DNA from: Hydnum rufescens UP504
Lineage: Eukaryota > Basidiomycota > Agaricomycetes > Cantharellales > Hydnaceae
Assembly: GCA_014904985.1 (NCBI GenBank)
Contig: MU128944.1
Location: 241,585 to 305,584 of the forward strand
Reading direction: 5' to 3'
DNA length: 64,000 nucleotides
In this document: positions 34,551-46,967 of the stretch, piece by piece
How the letters are laid out: each line of letters opens with the position of its first letter
Numbering within the stretch: position 1 is the first letter of the stretch
Translations under genes and position numbers: made by a program
Notes under the pieces: model-generated
The model's database searches: none
What the model was told of the DNA's origin: nothing
The model's input: only the letters and a program-made list of their open reading frames with translations

Positions 34551-36967
34551 ATGAAGAGCGAAGCCCTGTTACCTTCCACGAATCCGAGGGCAATTGGGGC
34601 TACCCCAACAAGGCACTGGAGCAGTGTTAAAGTCATCGCATTATTAACCGTGTCTTTCGTGGCTCTTCACGCATTCCCTCCGGCTACAACACTAAATGCG
34701 GGGTCAATCCTTCGAAAGACCCAGAGTCCTCACGCTTCGATGGAGCCGATATGTCCTCAACAGGACGCCCTCTCTCCCAAAATCCATCACAATTTGGCAG
34801 AAGGCCTTGATGATATATACCAGTCTGCCGAATTCAAACTCAAGGCGGTTCATTGGCTGTCTGGAGCCGTTCAGATCCCGTGCGGAATCAGCTCCTCAGT
34901 GTTATCCTTGACCCATCTGAATTCGCTAATAATTTAGCACCGAGAGCTATGACCATATGTTCGACGTTGGCTTCGACAAGCGGTGGGAGGTTTTCGGAAG
35001 ATTTCATGATTATCTATACACGGCATTCCCTTTGATGTGCGTAAAATAACTATTCGTTGGGACGCAGAAAAGTCGAATGAAGTGCCAATGTACTTCCTGA
35101 CGTAGACACGAAACCCTCGAACTTACCAAGGTCAATACGTATGGTTTGGTGTACCGTTGGCCTGGGAGCGACTCTTCTCTTAAGCCTTTGCTATTGCTGG
35201 CTCATCAAGGTATGGTTGTGGCTCACGTGTTCCAGACATATTTATTTCCTGCTATTGTCCTGATTGTGGGACTTTGAAGACGTGGTTCCCGTGAATAATG
35301 CCACTCTTTCGGAGTGGACCTACCCCCCTTATTCTGGTCATTTTGATGGTACGTTTAATTATTGTGATCTAGTATTGGTCGATCGCTGCATAATAACATA
35401 TATCGCAACTAGGGGAATATGTTTGGGGTCGTGGCGCCAGCGATGATAAGAGTGGATTAATTTCGAGCCTGTAGGTCTTGCGATTCCCTGGTCATGCAGC
35501 CGTTCACTCCTTTTTTCAGTATCGCACTGGAGGGTCTTGTTGAGCAGGGTTTCAAACCCAGACGTTCTATCTTCTTGGCTTCCGGCTTTGACGAGGAAGC
35601 TAGCGGGACCTTCGTGCGTAGCCTATGATGTCTCCCCCCGCGCTTGGGATTCGATGTTACTTCCCCCTGACAGGGAGCACAATCCATCGCTAAATACCTA
35701 TCAAGTACTTATGGCGAGAATTATTTCGCCATGTTAGTTGATGAAGGAAGTCTGTGCCCATCTTCTCATGACGCGTTAGCATTCTCTGACCATCGCTATC
35801 CAGATACACATAAAGAATCCTTCGGTGCACACCTATTTGCACCTGGGGTAGGTGAGAAGGGTAACATCGACGTACGGATAGAAGTCACCAGTCCAGGTGG
35901 CCACTCGAGTATTCCTCCCCCGCACACTTCTATCGGCCTGCTCGCCCTTGCGCTCGTGCACATCGAGGAAAATCCTCACGCTCCACATCTCACTAGGACC
36001 TCACCTCTTTACTCAACATGGCTCTGTCAAGCAGAGCATGCCCCCCACATTCCTTGGACTCTCAAAGAAGCCCTCAAGCTCAGCGTACATAGCGATGCTT
36101 CCTTACGCTTGGCCGAGGACCTGCTGTTCAGACGGGAAGATGCAGGTCTTGACAAGGCGCTACTAGGCACCACGCAGGCTGTCGATCTAATCGAGGGAGG
36201 CGTGAAGGTTAATGCTCTGCCAGAACAGGCCTCGGCTGTGATCAATCATCGTGTTTCCACTGACAGGTGCGTCCTCTACTCCCCCCGTAGGCATGGCAGG
36301 TGCCAACCGATTCAACACCACAGCTCTATTGCGGATGTTTTCGAACATCTTACGGATCTGCTTGCCCCACTGGCGGGCAAGCTTCAGCTAAGTTTTGAGG
36401 CCTTTGGAAAGAACATCTCCTATGCGCCTGGGGGGACATTGCGGCTTTTCGACGCATGGGGAAAAGGGCTCGAACCAGCGCCAATCACCCCCACAGATGC
36501 TGCCCCGTTCAAGCTCCTCTCTGGGACGATCCTTCAGACCTGGGAGACCGGAAATGGGAAGGGGTCAAATGAGACTGTCATCGTCGCCCCCGGAATGATG
36601 TCTGGTGAGCAGCGACATGGGCTCTCTATTCAGTGACATTGCGGGCTCACTGCATTCGTGCTATTCCTGGATGAAGGCAATACTGGTAGGTGCCGAGTGG
36701 TGCCAATAAGGCCTACAGACTAAGGATCTATGGCTTTCCACAGATACCAGATACTTCTGGAAGTTGACGCCGCATATATTCCGATACAATCACCTTGACA
36801 ATGAGGACCGCCTAGCGGTGCACACGGTCAATGAAGGTACGTCGCATATAGCACCGTGTGGAACTCAACGTCTGACTTCTTTGATAGCACTCTCTATCAA
36901 GGGGTTCTTAGACGAGATTCGATTCTTCACTTATCTCATTCTAAATGCAGACGAGGTGCAATTATAG
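34551..36967 (+). CDS. CPS1: Vacuolar carboxypeptidase S (M20 peptidase)
   Basis: The ATG at 34551 gives MKSEALLPSTNPRA, followed by a signal-anchor helix (VKVIALLTVSFVALHAF), as in type II vacuolar Cps1. Exons then give WLSGAVQIP-TESYDHMFDV and RWEVFGRFHDYLYTAFPL. The zinc-site string DVVPVNNATLSEW follows, preceded by LLLAHQ in the exon end before an intron. It continues GEYVWGRGASDDKSGLIS (metal-bridging Asp), FLASGFDEEASGTF (catalytic Glu), SIAKYLSSTYGENYFAMLVD, EVTSPGGHSSIPPPHTSIGL and VNALPEQASAVINHRV. It ends with GNTDTRYFWKLTPHIFRYNH, AVHTVNEALSIKGFLDEIRF and a stop at 36967. All M20A metal ligands are visible. The enzyme releases C-terminal residues from peptides, mainly with an adjacent Gly, in the vacuole. 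At least seven short introns are present. Confidence 0.9.
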
Positions 36968-37912
36968 GCATTATCAGCTATGCGTGCGATATACCCGTAA
37001 CTAGGCAGCTCAAAGCTACGTGGAACGTATGGCTGAGCCAATTAGATAGCGTCCGGCTACTTCGCCCCAGAGCTTTATATCTCGCAGATTTGCTCATGGC
37101 CCGACCACGCACAGACCCAAATAGGGCGCAGCGTTGAAGTGGCTCGGGAGACTGACCGTCAATACCGTTAGACGTAGGTTGTCCTCATCACGGTGGCTCA
37201 CGGTGTTGAGCCACATCCCTTCACCGGCACGGGCGTGCGTCCGCCACCACTTTCTTCCAAAGCATATGATGTTCATAATTTAGAGCTAAGTGAATGGTTT
37301 TAAGGAACGAGCAAGGGAAAACACAACGTGAAGGGACACCAGGGCACCCCAGGGGAAGGTATTCGCCGGGGATGGGGCAATGAAGGTTAGAGCATTCAAG
37401 CGATGGTGATGGCAGCTAGGGTTCGACTGTCACTTGGACTCTGTATATGTTGTGTTTGCACTTCCATGCAAAAAAACTCCCTTCGCCATACTCTAAATTG
37501 AGAGATTAATCAACATTGTTACTGATGTCTAAGGCGGTTTTTGGTGTGGTCCCGGAGGTTCTTGAAGGTCTCGGGTCCGAGTGCCGTTTGACCTGTCAAG
37601 GCTCCGGCCATCAACAAATCCAAGGGTAGGTGGTGGCTTGAAGGTACTTGGAGGTCTGGGACTAGCAAACTGGACCCTAGGACCTCAGGGCGTCGTCAAA
37701 GTCGTCCCTGTGTACGGGGCCGACTCAAACATTTTAACATATGCGAGAATCACGATGACATTGGCAGAGAAGTGTATATGACAAGCTACCGTATCAGCTC
37801 CCATTCGACGGCAAATCATTGCGGTCGTTGGTATAAGCGTGCGAGGCTCGGTGTGCATTACGGCAAATTGCATCCCCCTCCCCTAGTCACAGCGATTGCG
37901 GCTCAGAACAGG
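36968..37912. other. Intergenic, no supported gene
   Basis: Convergent region between the carboxypeptidase S stop and the uL1 stop. Only short frames occur, with no recognised motif and no repeat. Confidence 0.5.
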
Positions 37913-38792
37913 CGCACGGGTTTGCCCATAGTCGTCTTGATATGAAGCGACTTGACGTTTTGCCAGTTCTTTTTGAGGAGAGAGACGAGGAAATTGATGC
38001 CTTGAGAGATATCGGAAATTAGTCCCCTTCGCAGTAGATTGCAGGTCTGAAGGATGATAAGACTCACTTAACATAACGTTTGCAAGCACCTGGTCCTCGG
38101 TCATTTGCACGTGGCCAACGGCAACACCAAGGCAAAGCACCTTCTTCAATTGGAACTTGATAGTGGACTTGACTTCGATGAGTTTATTGCCCAGATCCTC
38201 CGCAGGACTGATGGGTGTGGGGAATTTGCCGGCTTGAAGAACGTTAAATTCAAGTAGTTCCTTCGTCGTAAATAGAGAAATACACACCTTTTGAGAGACC
38301 GGGTCCAAGGAGACGGGGAATCTGCTTGATGAGAGTCTCAGATGACAAGAAGGCATCGTATTTCTTGGCGAGTTTCTTCACAAGCTTCTTGTTTTTGTTG
38401 AGCCTATAAAAAAGAACGATGGATAAGTACAATGGACCATGGAAGCGTCTGGAACGAACTTTTTCAAGTCGTCAGCAGTCATATATTCCAAATCAACCTG
38501 TTTGGCACGATCGACGTCGTTGGCGTCGGCAAGGATGCAGAGCGCGAGGCGGGGCCGGGGGAGATGCGGCAGCCTATTGGATCAATTAGCGGGCATTCGC
38601 GCAGTCGGAGAGGCTTGAGACTAACTTGACCGTTCCAGAGAAACGTTTGTCACGTTGGGGATCGTAATTCTTGAGACCGATTTGGAGCTCGATGGTCTCA
38701 ACAAAGTTGCGGCGTTTCTCGCCATTGTTTGCCTTGTCAAGGAGATCCTTGATGCTGCCTCGCACGCTTGCCACTGAGAGCTTCGAGCTCAT
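37913..38792 (-). CDS. RPL1: 60S ribosomal protein uL1 (L1/L10a)
   Basis: The ATG at 38792 begins [20 protein letters not shown], then [20 protein letters not shown] and [10 protein letters not shown]. After an intron come [58 protein letters not shown] and [18 protein letters not shown] further intron leads to [40 protein letters not shown] and the last exon [20 protein letters not shown], ending TMGKPVRLF at 37913. Length (about 217 residues) and every block match eukaryotic uL1, which forms the mobile L1 stalk at the ribosomal E site. Four introns sit in conserved blocks. The gene is divergent from the ISWI gene with 187 bp between start codons. Confidence 0.95.
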
Positions 38793-38979
38793 GCTTTAAA
38801 TGGTGATGAAGGGAAGAGGATGGAGAAAGTAAAGAGGAAAACTATACAGGGGGCCCGGATACCGCCGAAGCACGTGCACCCACTTTTTTGGTGGCCGAGG
38901 GTGAGACACGCTGGGAATTTCCGGGGTCCCCGTCACGGACGCGTCTCTACATATTTCCCTCGAAACCTTCACCCCCAGA
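38793..38979. promoter_or_regulatory. 187-bp bidirectional promoter, RPL1 / ISWI
   Basis: Start codons of the ribosomal gene (minus, 38792) and the ISWI gene (plus, 38980) are 187 bp apart. The gap contains a palindromic GCACGTGC (E-box core CACGTG) near 38869-38876 and a pyrimidine-rich stretch before the ISWI start. CACGTG sites are bound by Cbf1/Tye7-type bHLH factors in fungi; use here is inferred. Confidence 0.5.
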
Positions 38980-41900
38980 ATGTCTGAACGCGAAGACGCC
39001 CTCAGCGACGTTATTCCACCAAGTAACGACATCTCGCGACAGGTGTGTCCCCGACCTCCCCACACTCTACACGACCAGATTGTTTACGGCATCTAACTCA
39101 GGTCAGTGAACGTCCGACATCAAGCGGTGACCAACATGAAAGTGAGGACGAAAAGATGGAGATTGACAGTGATATAGAGGACGAAGATGTAAGTCTTGTG
39201 ATCTCTATGCACCCTCTGTACTATCATTCAAGCGCCACGATCTTAGGATGGAGTGAAAGTCGAGATCGCTGATATTTCCAAGGATGCAAAATCTCAGGAA
39301 AGAAGCAAGAAGCGAACCCAGAAGATCCAGCAAGACGGCGCCCTGGACTCCAAGCGAGCAAAATTAGATAAAGCAAAGGTAGGAAGCCGCTCTGAGGCAA
39401 CCCCTGGCACAGGTACCAGTTCTAATATACGCGATTGTTCAAGCTTGCCGACTCTATGAAACGATATTCCTACCTATTGGGTCAGACCGACCTTTTTCAG
39501 CACTTCGTAGATGCAAAGGTTTGTACCGTCTCGAGGCTGGCGGTCCCATAGCTCACATGGATGGCTACAGGCATCGCGGGATGTTGAATATGCAGAGATC
39601 ATCCGTGCTCAGACGCAGACAAAGGGGAAAGGAAAGAAGAAATCAACGAGCAAGGATGCCAGACATCGCAAGAGTGAAAAAGAGGAAGATGAAGAGCTCC
39701 TTCAGAGTGGGGACCACGGCGACGATGAAGACCAACCATATGTATTCGAGCAATCGCCGATCTGTCAGCATTTATCACCATGTTTGAACCCATATCATAC
39801 TAACAATTCGCTCAGATATCAAAGGTGGCGAAATGCGGTCCTACCAGTTACAAGGTCTAAACTGGATGATTTCTTTGCACCATAATGGTCTCAATGGTAT
39901 CCTCGCCGATGAAATGGTGCGTTTTGAATGCGGTAGCTCTCAGTCCATTCACAGATAGGTCTCGTTAGGGCTTGGGGAAAACATTGCAAACTATTTCCTT
40001 CCTTGGCTATCTGAAGCACACTCTTGCTATCAATGGCCCTCACCTGGTTGTCGTTCCAAAAAGTACTTTAGACAATTGGGCTCGCGAATTTGCTCATTGG
40101 ATTCCCGACTTCGATGTTGTCGTGCTTACAGGGGATAAAACAGTTCGCGTGCGTTCTTTTCCTCTTTTTGGGGAGTCTTGGTGGATCTTTGACGCATTCC
40201 AACTTCTCAGGCTGATATCATCACCTCTCGTCTGTTACCACAAAAATTTGAAGTCCTGGTGACATCTTATGAGATTTGCCTACGCGAAAAGAATGCGTTC
40301 AAGAAGCTCTCATTCGAATACATTGTCATCGATGAGGCACATCGAATAAAGAACATGGATTCTCTTCTTTCCCAGATCGTTAGGGCTTTCTCATCTCGCG
40401 GTCGACTACTCATCACTGGCACTCCGCTACAAAACAACCTGCAGGAACTTTTCGCTTTGCTCAATTTTATTTGTCCCGAGATCTTCTCAGATTATTCCGA
40501 TTTAGATAGCTTTTTGCACAAAGGGGATGCGGAGGGGTTAAGCGAGGCGGATGCGAGCGCGAGGGTTGTGGCGGCCCTTCACAAGATCCTTAGACCCTTC
40601 TTGCTTCGGCGTGTCAAATCTGATGTGGAGAAGAACTTGTTACCAAGTGCGTTGGCCTCTATGATATATCTGCCCTTGTACTGATGTCCAGCCTGTTTTA
40701 GAGAAGGAAATCAATATCTATGTCGGGCTTACGGAAATGCAGCGGAAATGGTATCGATCTGTGTTGGAAAAAGATATCGATGCAGTGAACGGTGAGACTA
40801 GTCTTTTGCGCAAGGTTTGTCGTTCCTACTAAATTGTAACTATCATAGGCCTCTCTGGTAAGAAAGAGGGGAAGACTCGGCTCATGAATATCGTCATGCA
40901 GGTTCGAGTCTTGTGCTTCCGGCATCAGTGTGGGTAGGACAGCTAATTTTTCCCTCTATAGCTTCGCAAAGGTATATTTCTCTTTCAGCTCTCCCTGTGG
41001 CGCATTGACACCAACTACCAATCCAGTCACGTGTCACCCCTATCTATTTGATGGCGCCGTAAGCTCGTTGAGAATGGATCTACGCAGCATGATCCTTCAC
41101 TCATGTTTTCTTTATAGGAGCCGGTCCTCCCTATACAACGGACGAGCATCTTATCCAAAATGCAGGGAAGATGGTTATTCTAGACAAACTCCTCAAGCAG
41201 TTGAAAGCAAAGGGCTCTCGAGTCCTTATCTTCAGCCAAATGAGTCGTATCCTTGATATTCTTGAGGACTATTCCATGTTCCGCGGTTACAGTACGTCCT
41301 CCCCTATTAGTCTCACCTCTTTGTCTCAGGTGGGAGTTTGGGATCATCAGAATATTGCCGAATTGACGGCGGAACTGCTCATGAAGATCGCATAGCAGCA
41401 ATAGACGAGTACAATAAGCCTGGAAGCGAGAAGTTCTTATTCCTGCTTACTACTCGCGCTGGTGGTCTCGGGATCAACTTAACTACCGCGGATATTGTCG
41501 TGCTGTACGACAGCGATTGGCGAGTCTCGTCATCCTTGCGCTGTGCTTCAAATTATCATTATAACACCTCAGTACCTTAAATATATAGGAATCCTCAGGC
41601 TGATCTTCAAGCAATGGATCGGGCACATCGAATAGGTCAAACAAAGCAGGTCTACGTCTATCGATTCATTACCGAAGTGGGTTCCCCTAGTCTATGCCCA
41701 TTGTGTTTTCAAACTCACACTGTTATGGTTAGGGAAGCGTGGAGGAACGGATGTTGGAACGCGCTGCCCAGAAGCTTCGTCTTGATCAACTCGTTATTCA
41801 GCAAGGCCGCACCCAGAGTGTTAATAAAGGTCTGCGTCGTTGTGCGAGATATTTTCTCTTGCTCAATCATACATCGGATTTCCAGCGGCCAGCAAAGATG

Positions 41901-43683
41901 AATTGCTAGATATGATTCAGCACGGTGCCGAGAAAATCGTTAATTCAAATGACGGGTGCGTTACCAAGGTAGATGTTTGTATTTTCTTGACTGACTATAT
42001 TTTGTGTCTCTTAGTTTTGAAGTTACCGATGATATTGAAGCAATTATCGCCAAGGGTGAAGAACGGACTGCTGAACTCACCAACAAGTGGGAGGGGCTCA
42101 ACTTCGAAGACCTGAGCAACTTCAAGTCCGAAGCCAACATTCAGACGTGGGAGGGTGAGGATTATCAGACTAAGGTGAGTGTGATATTTTCTGTCCTATG
42201 TATGGTGTTTAATGGGGTATATGTCGTTTAGCGTAAAACTATCGGGCTCAATTGGATCCAACCATCCAAGCGAGAGAGAAAGGGAAATTATTCCATTGAT
42301 GGATATTACAAGGACGCCATGCGTGCGGGGCCTTCAAAGGTCGATAAAATCCCGAAAGCACCGAAGCCGCCCAAGCAACTTGTTATGTTCGTCTATTCTG
42401 ATTATGGTACAGCGGCCCACAGGGTCTTAACGTTCATTGCAGTCAAGATCACCAATTCTTCCCCCCTGCACTTGGCCCTCTACAAGAGCGAGAGACTGCT
42501 GCCTGGCGCGTAAGCAATACTTCAGTTTCATGACTACCTCATCTCATCTTACGCGTGCGTCTAATGTTCAGAAAGAGCATGAATACGTTGTTCCCCTTCG
42601 TGAACCTGCTAACGAGTCTGAAACGCCAGACATGCTCGAAGCGGAACGCCAAGCAGAACAAGATGCGATTGACAACGGTGCGTATCTATATCCCCTGATC
42701 TGGCAAGGGAAGACTGTTTTCAATGCTACCTGCTCCCACAGCCGTCCCCCTTACGGAAGAAGAGATGAAACTGAAGGAAGAGCTTGAAACTAAAGGTTTT
42801 GAACATTGGACACGCCGTGATTTCCAACAATTTGTGAAAGGCATGGAGAAGCACGGGAGGTAAGCCATATGAATGGCCTGCTCCCGTTTCTTGTGCCGAC
42901 TAATATGGCCTGTCAGGGACAATTATGCTGCCATCGCGACTGAGATCGATGACCCTGCAAAAGATGAGGCCGCTGTGCGAGCGTATGCCAAGGTATTCTG
43001 GAAGAGATACAAGGAAATTCAAGGTGCGTTATTGGTCGCTAACTGACCCGATCCCGACTTCTCAGGATTGCAATTCATAGATTGGGAGCGAATTATTGCT
43101 CGTTTGGAGGACGCGGAACAAAGGGCACAGAAACTCATCAAATCGGATGAGATGGTGAAGATGAAGGTTGCCCAATACACCTTTCCAATGCAGGAATTGC
43201 AACTCGCGTATAGTCAAACCAAGGGCAAGATTTACAATGAGGAAGAAGATCGGTATCTCTTGTGCCGTCTGGCACATTACGGTTTACACTCGGAGGATGT
43301 GTACGACAAGATCAAGAAGGACATTAGTGATTTCCCTGTGTTCCGCTTCGACTGGTTTTTACGAAGTCGGACTCCAGTGGAAATTTCGCGGCGTTGTGCC
43401 ACCTTAATTTCGCTGATTGCAAAGGAGCTTGATGGACAAGCGGAGGACGAGGACGAGGAAGAAATCGAGGAGCAGCCGAAACCGAAGCCATCCGCCTCGC
43501 GAGGAAAGGTAAGCTTGCAGGCAGTGCCGGTGATTCCATGTGCGATTTTGATGCACTGATGTATTTGTGTGGTATGTGTTGCAGAAACGAACCGCAGACG
43601 ATCTTGCGAAGGAATCCCGAGCTTCGACGCCTGCCTCAGCATCCGCCCCGGCTAAGCGCTCTCATAAGAAGAAGAAGGTTTAG
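38980..43683 (+). CDS. ISW1: ISWI-type chromatin-remodelling ATPase
   Basis: The ATG at 38980 gives [17 protein letters not shown], then an acidic N-terminus. ATPase lobe 1: [32 protein letters not shown] joined to [17 protein letters not shown] (Walker A), [26 protein letters not shown] (DEAH box), [20 protein letters not shown] and [19 protein letters not shown]. Lobe 2: [69 protein letters not shown] and [18 protein letters not shown]. The C-terminal part holds HAND ([20 protein letters not shown]), SANT ([20 protein letters not shown]) and SLIDE ([20 protein letters not shown]) modules, ending in a Lys-rich tail (KRSHKKKKV). HAND-SANT-SLIDE marks ISWI, which slides and spaces nucleosomes. 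The gene has about 20 introns, some within motifs. Whether it is the Isw1 or Isw2 counterpart cannot be decided. Confidence 0.95.
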
Positions 43684-43947
43684 ACCACTACAACGACATG
43701 CATTTCACAATTGTATAATTGCCCATTATCTTATATTCGTTACTGCTGTCTATATTGTTGAAACTGTTGAAACTGTTCGTCTATCGGTATGATGCCTAGT
43801 TGCGCTGTGGTTTCTTTCTTCCTCGCGGAAGCTAGACTATTGGGCTGGAACAATGGCTACCGACACTTGTGTGGTTGCGGAGTCCTCCACTGGATCTATG
43901 GTCGGCAGACTCGGCATTCTGCGCGACCTGACAATGGTTTAGAGACA

Positions 43948-46698
43948 ATGAACAATCCTGAAGAGGGTCAAAACGTCCTCGAGTTTCAAGGGTCTAAACC
44001 TTTGTCCTCTGGGGTTTTTTCCTGTAAGGGTCATGTTCTTTTGTCAGAAACGCGTCCATTCACCATTTAATAGCCACCGCGCCTGGGACTCTTCCTGAGA
44101 GAAAGGAACGGGTTGCGGATACGAGTTTACATCCCATTAGCGATGAGTATCAAGCCATGGATCCCGATTATTGTGCGTATCTTGGTTCTCTTTCCTCCGA
44201 AGGAAGCTTCCAAATTTTATAATGTAGCCATCGAGCCTTTGCCACGAAGTAAGAAGCGCAAAGCTCGAAAAGAGGCGACGGTCCCTGACCAGTCGAGGTC
44301 AAGGAAGAAGGGGAAACTTGCGAGTCTCCTACTCATTATGCCAATAGAGGTGCTTTGCGAAGTAAGTTGTTAAGTATTATAGTGGCCTGATCCGGGGTTC
44401 ATGTCCTCGTCCGCCGCTCGTAGATTTATAGCTTTCTTTCCCCATTGGATTTAATTCATGTCGCTCGCGCTGCTAAGACATTTGCGCTCTTTCTCCTCCA
44501 TCCTTCGGCAGCCACCATCTGGCGTGCAGCACGGCTTCGAATTTTCGATCTTCCTGATATTCATGATGATCTCACGGAGCAGCAATTTGCCAAACTGCTG
44601 TTTGGCTCTGTTTGCAATGTTGGCCTATTTCTCCCTCCGTACTCCAGGATGCTGATGCCTTTCTGCGTGAAGCGATGCGGAAAAGGATCGGTTCGGAAAG
44701 TAAACTGGACACTCCGTCGTAGGTGGTGTGAAGCCTGTCGCGATAAAATGTTTATTTTTCCCTAGTAAGAAGCGCCCTCACTACTGATGATCCTTTCTGC
44801 TCTAGTTTACGCGGTCTCGATCCCCACTATTCTCCATTTGAGTTGTCGACATGTAAGACGCCACATCTCGCCGGGCGTTTCCAGTATATACTCGGTTAGT
44901 TTCCATGCCCTCCCCATATATTCCCCCATTTACAGGGCTGCTTAGGAAGCCGACGATACCAGGGATATGTTATGGATACTCGAAAGGTCAAGGCCATGGA
45001 AATCAGGCTCGATGAGCTATCCGATGATCCCATAACCCGAGAGCAGCTTTGTCAGGAGTTCTGGGAGAAGGGTATGAAACTTCTCGAGGTCGGCCCAATA
45101 GTCTTACCGATAGACATTGGATCTCATTGAATCGGGATTTACAGCATGCGAGGGTCTGTGAGAAATGGCAAGAAGAGAAGGGTGCTGGGAGGGCCAGGGA
45201 ACTGCATAAACTTCGTCAAGAGCGCCTATTCAAGCGAGTACTGATTCATCGCTGTTTCCTGTCTTCCGAACTCTGATTCCCGTCTTATCTCTGGGCAACC
45301 TTTATCTACATCAAGTTTCAAAACTCGACTGGCCCAGATTGGTTGGTCCGATAGCATCCTGGAGAATATCAACTGGCGTAGATTTCCTACAATGAACCAC
45401 TCTAGTCTACGATACGTGTGTTATCCATTCCCGCCTTCCAGATAATATAACCCAGTGCTACCCGTGACACCCCCAGATTGGCAGACGCTTCGACCTCGAG
45501 CAGAGCGTCTACTCGCAGAAAGACAAACAGCGGACCGTGCCGACGCGTTTGAAACCCTATCGGAAAGGGCTAGGACAGCTTACCACGATTGGCTTCAGAA
45601 TCAACCATTCAACCCTGAAATTCTCTCTTCTTGCCCATCGCCCAATTGGATCACTACCCACCCTCGTGTCAAGGTATTTCTCTGTTCCAGGCTCACCATC
45701 TTCAATGACTTATATATGACCCAAATTCAGGAACTTCTAAGACGGCATGCAGAAGAACACACTAATGATATCGTTTATAAGATGTCGTTCGAGCTGCCTA
45801 CGGAACTCCCGGTGTTATTTTCTGAGATCACTAAGACGAGGCGAGATGAAGTCTCAAAAATTTTCCATGATGCTCTACCCCTCAGTCATCGACTCGCCGA
45901 TCCAATGAGCTCATTAACGTTGGCGACATCTGTCTTTCGCTCCCAAAAATGGTGGGGCTGGGGATCACACTACCCTGAACTTGGGCTTTATACATTTGGT
46001 CGTCTATCAGCCAAGCATGATTGTTATGACCATCCCACGCCCTGGCCTAGTGAAGAGATGGTGGGAGTTTGATGAGTTTGGGTCCCAACTCATACGTCAA
46101 ATTTTGATAGCTTGCGAATTGGATCCCGCTACGACTACCATCAGTGATTTGAAGGCCTTGGACCCTCGAATAGTCTGCAAAACATGCTCGCCCCCTGAAT
46201 CGGACTACGGTCCCACGATGACTTGGAGGAGGGCTGTATGTATTCCTTTCACATATTCTGTGATATCTCGCGCCTTTTTCACCGATCCTCATCGATATAG
46301 CTACTTCATTGGACAATCACGCACGGAAAAGCACCAGCAAGCGAAGCCACTTGGAGGGCGCTCAACCCATGGGAGAAATCTGCCTTTCTCGAAGACCATG
46401 GAAGCGATGTAATGGTGCCCCTTCTTGGCTCTGGGTGGCTTTGCGGTTTATGTCCATGGTATGCAAACAGCCATTATCCACCGTAAGTATGACAGCCTCT
46501 GAAGAACTTGGAATCTCCTTCGCTGATCATCCACGGTTCATGGGGGCATTGCTCGCACACATACTTAGTTATGATACGCAATATCATAACCACGAAAACC
46601 TACTTGTTCCCTATCCCTGGACAGGCTTCAATACTGAACCACTTGAGTTCAATTGGAAACCACGGCCACAATCGGTTGGCGTCCATAACCCCCTGTAG
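43948..46698 (+). pseudogene. F-box/zinc-cluster gene, copy A (frameshifted)
   Basis: The first exon, MNNPEEGQNVLEFQGSKPLS, is followed by introns ending at AATAG (about 44070) and GTAG (about 44227). Then come AIEPLPRSKKRKARKEATV and the F-box KLASLLLIMPIEVLCE joined to IYSFLSPLDLIHVARAAKTF. Downstream are the Cys block CVKRCGKGSVRKVNWTLRRR with WCEACRDKMF, then HAEEHTNDIVYKMSFELPTE, LPLSHRLADPMSSLTLATSV and CKTCSPPESDYGPTMTWRR. It ends GWLCGLCPWY and NHENLLVPYPWTGF. F-box proteins link substrates to SCF ubiquitin ligases through Skp1. Compared with copy B there is one extra base in the PSEEW region (about 46055), which truncates the frame. The acceptor of the intron after GSVCN is also lost (CCTT for TAGG), so that intron becomes coding. 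The gene starts 265 bp after the ISWI stop and lacks the conserved upstream promoter box. Confidence 0.7.
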
Positions 46699-46967
46699 AG
46701 ATGGGTTGTTCTTCATTTTTGGTCCGGTGCTGAATTAGAATGGGGATCGATCTATTGTTGATAATGAAATGCCAAGTTCGTATCCACTCGCTGAACGTCT
46801 TGTCATGCTATATGTTTGTTGCTGGAGATCACCTTTTAAAAAGCCACTCCAGTCCTGTGCGATCAGATACTCGAGTGCGAAACACGTTATATCGGGAACG
46901 GACCTCCCAGCATCCCAGGCGGCATGGGTTTACACAGGAGTTTGCAGCAATGGGGTAGGTCTCAAAA

